The notes beneath the pieces were generated by a model that was not told the DNA's origin, ran no database searches, and saw only the letters and a list, made by a program, of their open reading frames with translations. Of a stretch of 22,244 bases of DNA, positions 8,118-17,368 are shown one piece after another (positions within the stretch are counted from its first letter, which is position 1; each line of letters begins with the position of its first letter). Source of the DNA: Allobrachymonas sp. Its GTDB lineage: Bacteria > Pseudomonadota > Gammaproteobacteria > Burkholderiales > Burkholderiaceae. The position numbers were made by a program, and so were the translations under genes. The DNA is taken from assembly GCA_030529305.1 (NCBI GenBank), contig JAUMXD010000018.1:1-22244 (forward strand), given 5' to 3'.

Positions 8118-8963
8118 ATGCCCCAGCAGCCCCCTTCCCACCAACGCACCGTTTTTTTCGTGTCTGACGGCACCGGCATCACCGCCGAAACCTTTGGCAA
8201 CGCCATCCTCAACCAGTTCGAATTCGAGCAGCCGCTGCGCCACGTGCGCCTGCCTTTCGTATCGAATATGGACAAGGCCCGCCAGGCCGTGCAGCAGATC
8301 AACCAAACGGCCGATGCCGAGGGCAAACGCCCCATCGTTTTCAGCACCCTGGTGCATGACGACATCCTCTGGCTCATCAAGACCGAATGCCGCGCCATGG
8401 TGCTGGACATGTTCGGCACCTTCGTGCAGCCGCTGGAAATCGAGCTGGGCATCAAAAGCCACCACCGCATCGGGCGTTTCTCAGATCCGGCCAAGAGCCA
8501 GGAATACAAAGACCGCATCGAGGCCATCAACTTCAGCCTGGCGCATGACGACGGCCAAACGCACGCCGATCTGGCCAAGAGCGACGTCATCCTCATCGGC
8601 GTGAGCCGCAGCGGCAAAACGCCCACCTCGCTTTATCTGGCGATGCAATACGGGCTCAAGGTGGCGAACTACCCGCTCATCCCCGAAGACTTCGACCGCC
8701 AGCAACTGCCCGAAGCCCTGCTGCCCTACAAGCACAAGCTGTTCGGCCTGAGCATCCAGCCTGAACGGCTTTCGGAAATCCGCAACGAGCGCCGCCCCAA
8801 CTCGCGCTACGCCAGCCTGGAAAACTGCCGCCACGAAGTGGCCGAGGCCGAAGCCATGATGCGCCGATCGGGCGTGCATTGGCTCTCGACCACCAGCAAA
8901 TCGATCGAAGAAATCGCCACCACCGTCTTGCAACACATCCAGCCCGAGCGCTTGGATTACTGA
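8118..8963 (+). CDS. ppsR: PEP synthase regulatory protein PpsR (PSRP, DUF299 family)
   Basis: Bifunctional ADP-dependent kinase and phosphate-dependent pyrophosphorylase predicted to inactivate and reactivate PpsA. It has 281 residues, normal for the family. The N-terminal motif VFFVSDGTGITAETFGNA is diagnostic. A P-loop GVSRSGKT is at residues 161-168, followed by TPTSLYLA. The LIPEDF segment after it is also family-typical. I chose ATG 8118 over the upstream in-frame TTG 8091 because the extra residues are not family-like; the ribosome binding site is weak for both. It is the first gene of an apparent operon with the Hsp15 and Smr genes, and divergent from its target ppsA. Confidence 0.95.
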   Translation: MPQQPPSHQRTVFFVSDGTGITAETFGNAILNQFEFEQPLRHVRLPFVSNMDKARQAVQQINQTADAEGKRPIVFSTLVHDDILWLIKTECRAMVLDMFGTFVQPLEIELGIKSHHRIGRFSDPAKSQEYKDRIEAINFSLAHDDGQTHADLAKSDVILIGVSRSGKTPTSLYLAMQYGLKVANYPLIPEDFDRQQLPEALLPYKHKLFGLSIQPERLSEIRNERRPNSRYASLENCRHEVAEAEAMMRRSGVHWLSTTSKSIEEIATTVLQHIQPERLDY

Positions 8964-9007
8964 AGGCCGCTACTGAACCAGATGGCTTCTGCGCCAACCG
9001 TCCACCC

Positions 9008-9484
9008 ATGAAAAAGCCTAGCCCGCCCACCGCACAATCCGACGCCAGCATGCGTCTGGACAAATGGCTGTGGGCCGCGCGCTTTTACAAAACCCGTGCG
9101 CTGGCGGTGGAAGAAATCCTCAAAGGCCGCGTGCAGGTTAACGGCCAGCCTTGCAAGCCCGCGCGCGACATCCGCTGCGGCGACACCATCGCCCTGCGCC
9201 AGGGCCAAATGCCACGCACCGTCACGGTGCAAGCCTTGTCGGCCCAGCGCGGCCCCGCCATCATTGCCCAAACGCTGTACGCCGAAACAGCCGAAAGCCT
9301 GGCCTTGCGCCAGGCGCTGGCCGAACAGCGCCGCTTCGCCCCAGAGCCTGCACACAGCTTGCAACAAGGCCGCCCCACCAAACGCGACCGGCGCCAACTG
9401 CAACACGCGCGCCAGCACCTGCACAACGAAGCAGCGGCTGACGCCTGGAATGGCCGCTGGAGCGCCAGCCTGAAAGACGATTGA
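9008..9484 (+). CDS. hslR: RNA-binding S4 domain protein, Hsp15 family
   Basis: Hsp15-type heat-shock protein, 158 residues. In E. coli, Hsp15 binds free 50S subunits carrying a nascent chain and helps recycle them. The S4 RNA-binding domain is at about residues 15-80 (MRLDKWLWAARFYKTR, GRVQVNGQPCKPAR, GDTIALRQG). A basic, Gln/Arg-rich C-terminal tail (RPTKRDRRQLQ) follows, as in the family. The ATG at 9008 begins 44 bp after the ppsR stop. An internal ATG at 9050 lies directly at the S4 domain and is a possible alternative start. Neither has a clear Shine-Dalgarno sequence. Confidence 0.88.
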   Translation: MKKPSPPTAQSDASMRLDKWLWAARFYKTRALAVEEILKGRVQVNGQPCKPARDIRCGDTIALRQGQMPRTVTVQALSAQRGPAIIAQTLYAETAESLALRQALAEQRRFAPEPAHSLQQGRPTKRDRRQLQHARQHLHNEAAADAWNGRWSASLKDD

Positions 9485-9487
9485 CGC

Positions 9488-10147
9488 ATGCAAAGATCGG
9501 CCCGCTCGCTGCAAGACCTGCGCCACCTTCGCGCCGAACTGCAAGCCCGGCGCGCCCAAGCCCAGGCCCGCGAAAAAGCGCTGGAAGAAGAGCGCAGACA
9601 GCAACACCTGCAACGCCATCTGTTTGCCGCCACTGTGGGGCCCGTGCAGCCCCTGCGCGGCGACCATGCCTCACGCATCGTGCAGCGCCAGCAGCCTGCC
9701 GCACCCCGTGCCCGCCAGCGCGAGCAAGACCATGCTGCCGTCTTGCAAGAGGCCTTGAGCGACGCCATCGACATCAGCAGCCTGCTGGAAACAGACGAGC
9801 AACTCAGCTACAAACGGCCCGAAATTGGTGATGACGTTTTGCGCAAACTGCGCCGTGGGCATTGGAGCATCCGCGCCGAAATCGACCTGCACGGCCTGCG
9901 GCGTGATGCGGCGCGCACGGCGCTTTCCACCTTCATTCGCGATTGCCAGCGCCAGGGCCTGCGCTGCGTGCGCATCGTCACGGGCAAGGGCCTGGGCTCG
10001 CCCGGCCGCATCCCGGTGCTCAAACACAAGGTCTATGGCTGGCTGCTGCAAAAGCAAGACGTGCTGGCCTTTGTGCAAGCCCGCGCAACCGAAGGCGGGG
10101 CTGGCGCAGTGATTGTTTTATTGGCAGGCGGCAAACAAAAGGTGTGA
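9488..10147 (+). CDS. Smr/MutS2-like domain protein
   Basis: 219 residues. The N-terminal 50 residues are highly charged and probably form a coiled coil (repeated Arg, Ala, Gln and Glu). The C-terminal Smr domain covers about 125-215, with the hallmark LHG at 134-136 in EIDLHGL and TGKG at 165-168 in IVTGKGLGSPG. Smr domains are DNA or RNA nicking or binding modules. Stand-alone bacterial versions are linked to nuclease activity, but the exact role here is unknown. The start is only 3 nt after the hslR stop, indicating co-transcription and coupled translation. Convergent with the pilus operon. Confidence 0.87.
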   Translation: MQRSARSLQDLRHLRAELQARRAQAQAREKALEEERRQQHLQRHLFAATVGPVQPLRGDHASRIVQRQQPAAPRARQREQDHAAVLQEALSDAIDISSLLETDEQLSYKRPEIGDDVLRKLRRGHWSIRAEIDLHGLRRDAARTALSTFIRDCQRQGLRCVRIVTGKGLGSPGRIPVLKHKVYGWLLQKQDVLAFVQARATEGGAGAVIVLLAGGKQKV

Positions 10148-10174
10148 GCGTCGACCCTTGCCCCATTTGCAAAC

Positions 10175-10201
10175 AAAAAACCCCTTCCGGCAAGGAAGGG
10201 G
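10175..10201 (-). terminator. Intrinsic terminator of the minor-pilin operon
   Basis: A perfect 8-bp stem (CCCCTTCC at 10181-10188, GGAAGGGG at 10194-10201) with a 5-nt loop. On the - strand it is followed by a run of six T (10175-10180). It lies 53 bp past the last pilus gene. The + strand side lacks a T run, so it probably serves only the - strand. Confidence 0.85.
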
Positions 10202-10254
10202 CAAACACAAGCCGCAAGCCTCAGAGCCAAGCAGGCTTCATTCAAGTTCCCGGC

Positions 10255-10824
10255 CTATTTCCCGGCAGATGCCAGACATGCTTTATCCGTGTCTGATTGA
10301 GGGCGGCAAGATCTGACACGGCCTGTGGCGCCAATCATCACCCTTCTGACACCAGAGCCCGCAGGCAAATCGTTGCGACTGATGCTGATTGTGTTGGCGG
10401 CAAATGCGCCAGTGCTTGCATCTCTCGGAAAGCCCGAGCCATCAAACATCAAGTAGGGCGAAGAAGCTGATGCGGTTGAGTTGCTCGAAGCAGAAACGCT
10501 CAAATAGTCAGGCAAAGCCGCAGAGGTATGCAACTCCATATCACCAGCACCGAAAGCGGCATCATTGTCCTCATCAATAAATGCCCGCCAGCCGCTGCCC
10601 CACCCTGCGCCAAGCGGAACAATAAGCACACGCTTATTGCGCTTGAGCGCCTCGCCCTTGCTGGACTCTATGGAGGCAACCAATTGATTGGCGCTTGAAA
10701 CCAGGGCCGAATTCCTCAAAAAATCACGAAAATTCGGTATGGCGATCATTGCAAGAATGGCAACAATCACCAAAACCACCATCAATTCAATCAGCGTAAA
10801 ACCCTTGGATTTTTCGTGTTTCAT
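10255..10824 (-). CDS. fimT: GspH/FimT-family minor pseudopilin
   Basis: A 189-residue type IV pilus minor pilin. The short leader MKHEKSKG ends at a prepilin peptidase site, G8/F9, with Glu at +5 (E13) in FTLIELMVV, followed by the hydrophobic N-terminal helix. The segment [21 protein letters not shown] is typical of GspH/FimT proteins. Its ATG (10824) overlaps the pilE TGA by four bases (ATGA), showing coupled translation. It is the last gene of the operon. In Pseudomonas the equivalent fimU is the first gene of the cluster, so the position here is different. Predicted role: part of the minor-pilin priming complex at the pilus tip. The symbol follows the family name and is not a strict orthology claim. 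Confidence 0.88.
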   Translation of the reverse strand: MKHEKSKGFTLIELMVVLVIVAILAMIAIPNFRDFLRNSALVSSANQLVASIESSKGEALKRNKRVLIVPLGAGWGSGWRAFIDEDNDAAFGAGDMELHTSAALPDYLSVSASSNSTASASSPYLMFDGSGFPRDASTGAFAANTISISRNDLPAGSGVRRVMIGATGRVRSCRPQSDTDKACLASAGK

Positions 10825-11306
10825 GGCCAACATACTTTCGGTTTCGAAGAGTAAGTGCCGTTGCAGCCCTTGCCTCCCGTGCTGTCGGCCCACAGCGTTC
10901 CCACTTTTTCATCGGTGAATTTATGAGGAATGGCTTGGATTTTTATGCAATCCCGGGTGCTGCCATCCGCAATCCCGTCGCAAGGCCGCGCCTCCAGCAA
11001 ATAATTCGCCTCATCCGCGCCAGCCACATCACCAGAAAAAGTCTTGAATGGCACAGTACTCCCCCCCTCTGCTGTAGTGATACTGCCATTCGTATTCGTG
11101 AAAGCAAGATAGGTGTTGTGCTGGGTCATGTAACGCTCTTGCTGCTGCAAGAGCTGCATGATGGCGGTACGGGCCTCCGCGCGGCGACCCTTTTGAATAT
11201 GCTCAATGTACGAAGGGTAGGCGATGGCCGCCAGAATACCCAGAATCGCAACCACCACCATCAACTCGACCAAGGTAAAGCCCCCGGCTTTTTTGCAGTC
11301 GCTCAT
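10821..11306 (-). CDS. pilE: Type IV pilin protein PilE (minor pilin)
   Basis: A 161-residue type IV pilin. The leader MSDCKKAGG is cut before F10, with Glu at +5 (E14) in [24 protein letters not shown]. The region after the helix ([26 protein letters not shown]) is typical of PilE minor pilins encoded after pilY1. A C-terminal cysteine pair (GCNG and KVCWP) probably forms the D-loop disulfide, with an additional pair (PCDG and DCIK) upstream. AGGAG lies about 8 nt before the ATG. The ATG overlaps the pilY1 TGA (ATGA). The gene position suggests a minor pilin rather than the major subunit, but that is inference. Confidence 0.9.
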   Translation of the reverse strand: MSDCKKAGGFTLVELMVVVAILGILAAIAYPSYIEHIQKGRRAEARTAIMQLLQQQERYMTQHNTYLAFTNTNGSITTAEGGSTVPFKTFSGDVAGADEANYLLEARPCDGIADGSTRDCIKIQAIPHKFTDEKVGTLWADSTGGKGCNGTYSSKPKVCWP

Positions 11307-14300
11307 GGCTCAATCTCCTGCGGAGCATTCTTCTGATCCAGGTAATTCTGAATCTGGCGCCAGCTCAAACGGCCTACGGTAAATGTCTGCCTGATGGGAG
11401 CGCCAACCACCCGGCCATCCGAGCCGAAATCAATGGGATAGCGTGTAATCGTGCGCTGCTTGCGGCCCGTACTGTCAGAGGGTGTTTCTTCCACATTCAC
11501 ATCCAGCATGACCGAACCACCGTAAAGCCCCACATTGGTTCTTGCAAACTGCCCATTCCCTTCCAGATCCAATACATACCGGACGCCGAAATTCCTGGAA
11601 TCACCGCAGCTTTTTGCAAGCGCCGAATCCGCATCGGGAACAACCGTGCCCAGAATGAACGAGGAGAGGAAGACATCGGACACCGGCGCGATTTGCCGCT
11701 CCCCCGCATGGGCAAAATCCAGATACCAGCCGGCCCGAACATTCTCGTTATCACTGGTGGTGGTGGCCCGTCCCCATTTGAACTGGCCGACAAAGCTGGC
11801 TTGCTGATCCAGGTCAATCAAACCTCGCTTCAGGTGCTCGCGGCCCTTGATGGGCGCCAGCGGACCCTCGTCTCCTGCATCATAGATTGCATAAAACGTG
11901 TTGGGCCGCTTGTTGACAGTATCGGCATCTTCAAAATACTTGCCCGTACCAAAACCCACAATCACGGAGTTGTAGTCGGGCCCCCTGGCCAGCATGGGCT
12001 GAACCATGATCGGCTGGGGAGCGCCATTTGCATCCCTGGCAATGAACATTGGTCCAGGCTTGCTTCTGTCTTTAGCATCATGGAAGTTGGAAAGTTTTTC
12101 CAAACTCCAGTCGGATGTGCCGTTTTTCGCGCGATTGAAATTCAGCATCCACATCTGGCCGTGCAGGTCGCCCGCAAAGAGCTTGCTCACTGCGCCGCCC
12201 TCATTCAATGCCACATTGAAATTGACCACGCCTGTAGCCAACCCGAAATTTTCACCCCCCGTTGAGTCGTCATCGTCGTCATCCTCCGTTGAGTCGTCAT
12301 CATCGTCGTCATCCACCTTCGCCACCTTCGCCCATTTGGCGTTGAAAGGCAAAGAGATCTTGTAGTAATTCCTGCCAAGCTGCCATTTTTCACTGCCTGG
12401 TTTGGAAAGGTCCAGCAAGAAAATGGCAGGCTCGCCTGTCTTGCTGAAGCCGTCGCTGAATTTGTCCTTAATGTAATTATTCACGCCACTGCCCACCACG
12501 ACAAACCATTTGTAAACAGGCTTGTCCTCTCCGTGAGCATTGGTGCGAATTTTGACCACCTTGGGCGAGCCAACCACATAGCCCATATCCGGGTCGTCGT
12601 TCGCCGTGAACTCCCACAGGGCACTGGAGGCAGCAAATTTGCCCGGCTCGGTCACATCAAGCGCATAAACTCCGCGCCCGCCCGCGCCCGTTCCGCCAAC
12701 CAGCACCGTTTTCCAGGCCGCCTCGCCACCAGAGCCCGAAACCTGCGCATCGGCCACGACCGGGCTTGCATCCACAAAACTTTGGTGATTTTTGTCGTAG
12801 TCTTTCTGCGTCAGGATCGGCAAATTGGGCGCCAACCAGCCTGGAATATAGGCAAACACCTCTTTTCCAGTTCCGGCATCGAATGCGTGCAGCATGCCAT
12901 CGTTCGCGCCCACGAATACAACCCCGTCGCGCTTGGCATGCTTTTTGGCAAAGTCTGCATAATCAGCCGTTCCCATTCGCTGGCTGGGCGCACCAGAATA
13001 AACCGCACCAGAATTGATGATGTCTCCAAGCAATTTGCCCTTGCGGTCGCGGAACAGCTTGTCGTCATGCTTTTGCTCGCCCCGCAGCCAGGCAAGGCGC
13101 TCTTCTCCCTTGCCGTCTTCCGCATTCAAATAGCCCTGCATGCGCGAACCGATTTTCCCCCACTGGAAATCGGTCGCTGCCTGGTTCCCTCCTGCGCCGC
13201 CAAGAATGATCTTGCGGTTCAGCGCCGGATTGGGCATGGCCTGCAACTGCTCCTGCGCGCTCCAGCCCGACGAAATGCCAAGCGTTTTGCCATCAGCGCC
13301 TTTTTCTACCTTGAAGGCGCTCAAATCCCCCGTCCAGTCGGACGTATCGAAGGAGGCCTGATACAGCATCAAGCCTTTATCCGTCAGCACCTGCGATTGC
13401 GCGCCCAAGCCCGCAATGCTGTGTGCCCGCGTACTGGCATCGGAAAAAATGCTCTCGAACGCAGACAAAACCCCCCGGGCATTGCTTTGCAGATAATAAC
13501 TGGCCGCCTCGCCCGGATCGTCCAGCTTTTGCCAGACATTGTTATCAAACACGTCTTTCGCCGAATCCACAAAAGGATTGCCGTAAGTGTTGTAAGGCTT
13601 GTTGGATGCCGAATCGACCAAGTGGTTGTATCCGCCGTATTTGGCCGCCATGAAAAACTTGTTGGCTCGGCGCGTTTCGACAATATTTTCATAGCCAGAT
13701 TCATTCACATCGAATACATAGGTTTTTACCCGCAGGCCCGGGCGCTGCTTGTCGGCACGCTCGCTCCAGTGCTTGCCGCGAATATCGTGCATATGCGCCC
13801 AATAGGCCATGCCGGCAATCTGGTAGCTGCTCATTTGTTTCGTGGTATCCACCTGCCTCCCGAAGCCGTTTCTACCTATCGGTTTCGGGCCTCCATAATC
13901 CCAGAGATCATATCTCTGCTGCTTCGCTGTAAGCGGCGGGTTGGGGTTGCTGGTTTCGCGGTCCTCGCCATTGCCATCGACATAGCCGACCTTTTCGCCC
14001 ATTTCAAAGCTGCGGACGAGATTCGTCCAGTACAGATAATCAGGGATATTGTTTTTCTTGTCCCAAAAGCCGGTGGTTTTCGTGCTTGCGCCATAGCCGG
14101 GCAAACGTTTGTATCCCCCATCCCAACTGTTCACATCGCCAATGACAACGACATTGCTTTTCAGGCAAGAATAATCCCCGCTGGCAGGGTATTGCTCGCT
14201 GGGATAGGGATCAAGGCTCGCCCAGTCGGTATAGACGGGAAAGCCGTCATACATTGCATCGCTCAAATCCTTGATGGCATCGGGCGTGGGCTGCTTGCCC

Positions 14301-15556
14301 TGCAAATAGGCCAGGGTTTCGTGATAAAGCTCGCCCACGGGGTCGTATGTTTTGTACTTCCCTACCTCGCCCGTTCTGCCGAACTGGTTGAGGTAATTGA
14401 TGACCCCGCTGCGGCCAAATTTTTCATCCCCTTCGGGGTTCTTGGCGAAAATGCCCGTTTGCGGGTCCCACTCGCGTTTGGGGTTGCCGCCCACAGGCGT
14501 GTTGTCTGCGCCGGAAGAGCTGAAGGTCTGATTGCCCACATATTTCATGGGCGCGCGCAAAACGCCGCCAAAACGACCGCCATCTTCGCTCTTCGTGTTT
14601 TCCATGGCATAGCCAAATGCCGCCAAACGCAGCTGATTGCTGTATTTCTGGATCACGCCGGTCGGCTTGTAATCCCCATTCGGATAACGGAAGCAGAAGT
14701 TGTAATCGCGCTCATCCAATAGCAGGCCCGCCGAATCCTGGTCACAAACCTGAACGCGGGCAAACAAATAACCATCGTTACTCAAATCCTTCGCGAGCTT
14801 GTAACTTCCTTTAGAGCTGCTCTTTTCTTTCCCGAAATAAATCTTGTCCAGATCATTGCCAACCCAAATGGCATCTGTCTTCTCTTTCTGGGCTGTTTCG
14901 ATCATTTTCTGCGGAACAGCGCCCCAGAAAGGCTTTGTGCCGCCTGCTTTTGTCAGTTTTTTTGCCGGAAAATGACGGCTATTCCAAAAGGTTACCGGCA
15001 AAACAGCACGCTGCAATACCGTCAGGCCCACCTCATCGACGTAACGGTCTCCGCCCGAAAGCGCCAGGCGCAGCATGTCAATCGCCGAGCTGGATGCCCA
15101 GTTCAGAAAATTGCCGCTGAACGCGTCAGCGCACATGCGATCTGTTGCAGGCCCGACCCGCCGGAAGCGCTTATAGTCGCTTCTTGAAAGGCCTGCGGCA
15201 GGCGTTTCTGCGGGATCATCGACATAGGAATAGCAGGTATTGAAATCGTAATAGCCGATATATTCCTTCTTGTTCGAGTAGGTATCATCGGTATAAGCCT
15301 TCTCAACATACTGGGCACCTACCGTCGGATATTCAACCGACAAAGCCAAGGCCATGGCCGGTTTATCGTCTGTTTTTGCGGCATAAAGGGGCTTGCTGCT
15401 CAAAATGATCCGGGGAATATCCGGCGGCGTATCCGATTCGGAATGAACAAAAAACGCCGCCCCCGCTGCGGCCAAGACACCACCGCCAATCAAGGCAGGG
15501 CGCACCCATTTTGCAGAAGCCTTTCGCTTCGTCTTTTCCATATCTTTTTTCAACAT
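11303..15556 (-). CDS. pilY1: Type IV pilus tip adhesin/assembly protein PilY1 (PilC)
   Basis: 1417 residues, exported. A basic N-terminus and hydrophobic segment ([17 protein letters not shown], about 21-37) act as signal peptide or anchor. The N-terminal region (about 60-700) contains typical betaproteobacterial PilY1 segments ([36 protein letters not shown]). I see no DxSxS metal site of a von Willebrand A domain. The C-terminal PilC-type beta-propeller (about 720-1300) includes [16 protein letters not shown] (about 878-893), [18 protein letters not shown] and [10 protein letters not shown] (about 1126-1135). A poly-Asp insertion lies at about 1081-1100, and the usual calcium loop just before FAGDL is not conserved (see findings). 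GGCGGG about 8 nt upstream supports ATG 15556; ATG 15541 is also possible. It lies 19 bp after pilX and overlaps pilE. PilY1 works in pilus biogenesis, adhesion and surface sensing. Confidence 0.93.
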   Translation of the reverse strand: MLKKDMEKTKRKASAKWVRPALIGGGVLAAAGAAFFVHSESDTPPDIPRIILSSKPLYAAKTDDKPAMALALSVEYPTVGAQYVEKAYTDDTYSNKKEYIGYYDFNTCYSYVDDPAETPAAGLSRSDYKRFRRVGPATDRMCADAFSGNFLNWASSSAIDMLRLALSGGDRYVDEVGLTVLQRAVLPVTFWNSRHFPAKKLTKAGGTKPFWGAVPQKMIETAQKEKTDAIWVGNDLDKIYFGKEKSSSKGSYKLAKDLSNDGYLFARVQVCDQDSAGLLLDERDYNFCFRYPNGDYKPTGVIQKYSNQLRLAAFGYAMENTKSEDGGRFGGVLRAPMKYVGNQTFSSSGADNTPVGGNPKREWDPQTGIFAKNPEGDEKFGRSGVINYLNQFGRTGEVGKYKTYDPVGELYHETLAYLQGKQPTPDAIKDLSDAMYDGFPVYTDWASLDPYPSEQYPASGDYSCLKSNVVVIGDVNSWDGGYKRLPGYGASTKTTGFWDKKNNIPDYLYWTNLVRSFEMGEKVGYVDGNGEDRETSNPNPPLTAKQQRYDLWDYGGPKPIGRNGFGRQVDTTKQMSSYQIAGMAYWAHMHDIRGKHWSERADKQRPGLRVKTYVFDVNESGYENIVETRRANKFFMAAKYGGYNHLVDSASNKPYNTYGNPFVDSAKDVFDNNVWQKLDDPGEAASYYLQSNARGVLSAFESIFSDASTRAHSIAGLGAQSQVLTDKGLMLYQASFDTSDWTGDLSAFKVEKGADGKTLGISSGWSAQEQLQAMPNPALNRKIILGGAGGNQAATDFQWGKIGSRMQGYLNAEDGKGEERLAWLRGEQKHDDKLFRDRKGKLLGDIINSGAVYSGAPSQRMGTADYADFAKKHAKRDGVVFVGANDGMLHAFDAGTGKEVFAYIPGWLAPNLPILTQKDYDKNHQSFVDASPVVADAQVSGSGGEAAWKTVLVGGTGAGGRGVYALDVTEPGKFAASSALWEFTANDDPDMGYVVGSPKVVKIRTNAHGEDKPVYKWFVVVGSGVNNYIKDKFSDGFSKTGEPAIFLLDLSKPGSEKWQLGRNYYKISLPFNAKWAKVAKVDDDDDDDSTEDDDDDDSTGGENFGLATGVVNFNVALNEGGAVSKLFAGDLHGQMWMLNFNRAKNGTSDWSLEKLSNFHDAKDRSKPGPMFIARDANGAPQPIMVQPMLARGPDYNSVIVGFGTGKYFEDADTVNKRPNTFYAIYDAGDEGPLAPIKGREHLKRGLIDLDQQASFVGQFKWGRATTTSDNENVRAGWYLDFAHAGERQIAPVSDVFLSSFILGTVVPDADSALAKSCGDSRNFGVRYVLDLEGNGQFARTNVGLYGGSVMLDVNVEETPSDSTGRKQRTITRYPIDFGSDGRVVGAPIRQTFTVGRLSWRQIQNYLDQKNAPQEIEP
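12259..12315. repeat. Tandem 27/30-bp duplication encoding poly-Asp in pilY1
   Basis: Two adjacent near-identical units each start with CCGTTGAGTCGTCATC on the + strand, at 12259 and 12286. The second has one extra CAT triplet. Within each unit GTC/ATC triplets repeat. On the coding strand they give seven and six consecutive Asp, each followed by Ser-Thr. Because units are multiples of three, copy-number changes would keep the frame. Confidence 0.8.
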
Positions 15557-15575
15557 AGCGGTACCCGCCTTTCCC

Positions 15576-16259
15576 TCAATTGCGATAAATGCCTTGAATC
15601 ACGGCCTGAATATCGGGGCGCGGCCCAAAACCCATGCTCGTTATCCTGTAAACCTTATCGCCACAAATCCTGGAGACATCCGTACACAGCAAAGGGTCTT
15701 TTATCGGTTCGATGACATAACGCGGCTGACGCGAGGGCCGAACCCCGACGAAAGAGGCCGCGCTGCTTCCCGCCGCAAAGCGCCTTTGCGTATATGTGCC
15801 CAGCGCAACGGTGCGCGCATCGTCCGAGTCGTCTTCGAAGTCAACCTCCAACCAGGCCGGCTTGCCCGTCTCGTTCAGCTTGCACAGCCCGATCAGTTGC
15901 TCGCCGTCTTGCCTGCTTCCGCAGCCCTGGACATAGGTTATTTGCGTACTCCGGAAAAAATCGCCTCGGCCCTGGCCTTTTTCCCTTGTTTTTCCGGCGC
16001 CGCCGTTGATATCCGTTTCGGCATCGAGCAAGGCCGCCTCGGCGCTTTGCCAGGCCACTTGCATGTCGCGGTCATTGCGCGCGGATCGCTCCGCCAGTCT
16101 GGTGATTTGCATGGCCGCCACGCCCAGCAGGGACACAATCACCAAAAGCATCAAGACCACGACCAATGCCATGCCGCGCTGCCGGGCAAATGCCTGTTTT
16201 TTTCCGGAGAGCGCAAACCCGCGCCCGCCATTTGCAGAAAAATCGGTACAGCTTTTCAT
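15576..16259 (-). CDS. pilX: Type IV pilus minor pilin PilX
   Basis: A 227-residue minor pilin of the PilX family. It has a long leader of about 29 residues ending in RQRG, cut before M30. The helix ALVVVLMLLVIVSLLGVAAMQ follows. There is no Glu at +5 (Val instead), as is common in PilX/GspK-type pilins that start the tip complex. AWQSAEAALLDAE after the helix is diagnostic. Its ATG overlaps the pilW TGA by four bases, and AAGGGGCGG upstream may act as ribosome binding site. Cysteines at GCGS, GLCK, LLCT and RICG suggest disulfides in the globular domain. It assembles with PilV, PilW, PilE and FimT at the pilus tip, carrying PilY1. Confidence 0.88.
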   Translation of the reverse strand: MKSCTDFSANGGRGFALSGKKQAFARQRGMALVVVLMLLVIVSLLGVAAMQITRLAERSARNDRDMQVAWQSAEAALLDAETDINGGAGKTREKGQGRGDFFRSTQITYVQGCGSRQDGEQLIGLCKLNETGKPAWLEVDFEDDSDDARTVALGTYTQRRFAAGSSAASFVGVRPSRQPRYVIEPIKDPLLCTDVSRICGDKVYRITSMGFGPRPDIQAVIQGIYRN

Positions 16260-17332
16260 TTCAAACCGCCCCTTTGGTCGTTGCGGAGATGCACGGTAAA
16301 CGTGACAACCTGCCTGATGCGGCCATCTGCTGGCGCCTTGAACTCGCTATTGATGTTTTCGGCGCTCACGAATGCAGACCCCTCCGGCTGATTCTCCCCG
16401 GCCCTGGCTGCCCCGAAGGGGTGCAAGGTCAAGGCCTCGCGCGCGCCCGGCGTTACATCAGATCGCAAAACCATGCCGATGCGCAAGCTGCGCACCCGCC
16501 GCCAGTTTTCCCTGGTTGCCTCTTCATCTCCGCTGACGACCATTTCTTGCGCCGTGAGGTAGCGTTTGGGAACGGTATCCAGCTTGGCCGCTGCATCTGG
16601 CACCGTACGGGGCGAAACTCCGCTATCCACACCGTACAAAACCTTGAACAGCTCAACCCCCCTGACCAGTGAGCTGCTTGAATAAGGCGCCAAGCCAGTA
16701 TCAGAGCGCGAGCACATCAATGCCGGCTCGCCCGTAGCGTCTTTGCCCACGCTCAAAACGCTGACGTAAGGCTCTGTTTCTTTTGCCGTGACATCTGGCG
16801 CATAACCAAAGCAGTCGATCATGGTTCTGTCGGAGGGTTGCTTATCACTGCCATCAGGCGAAGACGAAGACGGGCCAGAAGGTGGTCGAGGTGGCCGAGG
16901 TGATCGATCCAAAGCTGCCGCCTGAAAGCGCATGATCAGCACATCGCTGCCGTATCCGGCATCGCCCGGTTTCAGGGCAGTTGAAAGACTCAGATCATCC
17001 AGTCTTGGCCTGGCATTGCTGAAGCCGGTAATGGCCGGCGGAACGTCTTCATGCGGTTTTTCCTGTTTTCCTGCCGCTTGTTGCACGTTTCTGAAGCCTG
17101 ATTGCACCGCCAAGCGATCGACCAGCAAGGCAACGAAGCGCCCGTTATCCCTCAATTGAGAGGCGGCATCCACATTCGAAAAGCCGGTGCGCGCAACCAA
17201 TAGCGCCGCCAGCGCCGCCAACACGACCAGCAGCCCCACGGCCATGGCCACCAGCAGCTCGACCAGGGTCAGCCCCCTTTGCCGGGCAACGCCAGGGATT
17301 TGATCGAGCCTTAAAAAAGAAGTTTTTTTCAT
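16256..17332 (-). CDS. pilW: Type IV pilus minor pilin PilW
   Basis: A 358-residue minor pilin of the PilW family. The leader ends in RQRG, cut before L21, with Glu at +5 (E25) in LTLVELLVAMAVGLLVV. The following NVDAASQLRDNGRFVALLVDRLAVQSGF is family-typical. Residues about 141-170 form a low-complexity Pro/Ser/Asp-rich stretch (SPRPPRPPSGPSSSSPDGS), probably a surface loop. It overlaps pilX by 4 bp at its end and starts 36 bp after the pilV stop. No strong ribosome binding site is visible before the ATG at 17332. Confidence 0.9.
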   Translation of the reverse strand: MKKTSFLRLDQIPGVARQRGLTLVELLVAMAVGLLVVLAALAALLVARTGFSNVDAASQLRDNGRFVALLVDRLAVQSGFRNVQQAAGKQEKPHEDVPPAITGFSNARPRLDDLSLSTALKPGDAGYGSDVLIMRFQAAALDRSPRPPRPPSGPSSSSPDGSDKQPSDRTMIDCFGYAPDVTAKETEPYVSVLSVGKDATGEPALMCSRSDTGLAPYSSSSLVRGVELFKVLYGVDSGVSPRTVPDAAAKLDTVPKRYLTAQEMVVSGDEEATRENWRRVRSLRIGMVLRSDVTPGAREALTLHPFGAARAGENQPEGSAFVSAENINSEFKAPADGRIRQVVTFTVHLRNDQRGGLK

Positions 17333-17368
17333 GATGGGTAACGATACGGAATACGAGCTGTCAGCCGC

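Noticed and set aside
7300..8604. 434-codon + strand frame spanning the ppsA start and ppsR
   Set aside because: It crosses two confidently identified genes in a different frame and has a low-complexity Ser/Ala/Pro composition.
12533..14722. 729-codon open frame antisense to pilY1
   Set aside because: No recognisable family and entirely inside the PilY1 coding region; explained by codon bias.
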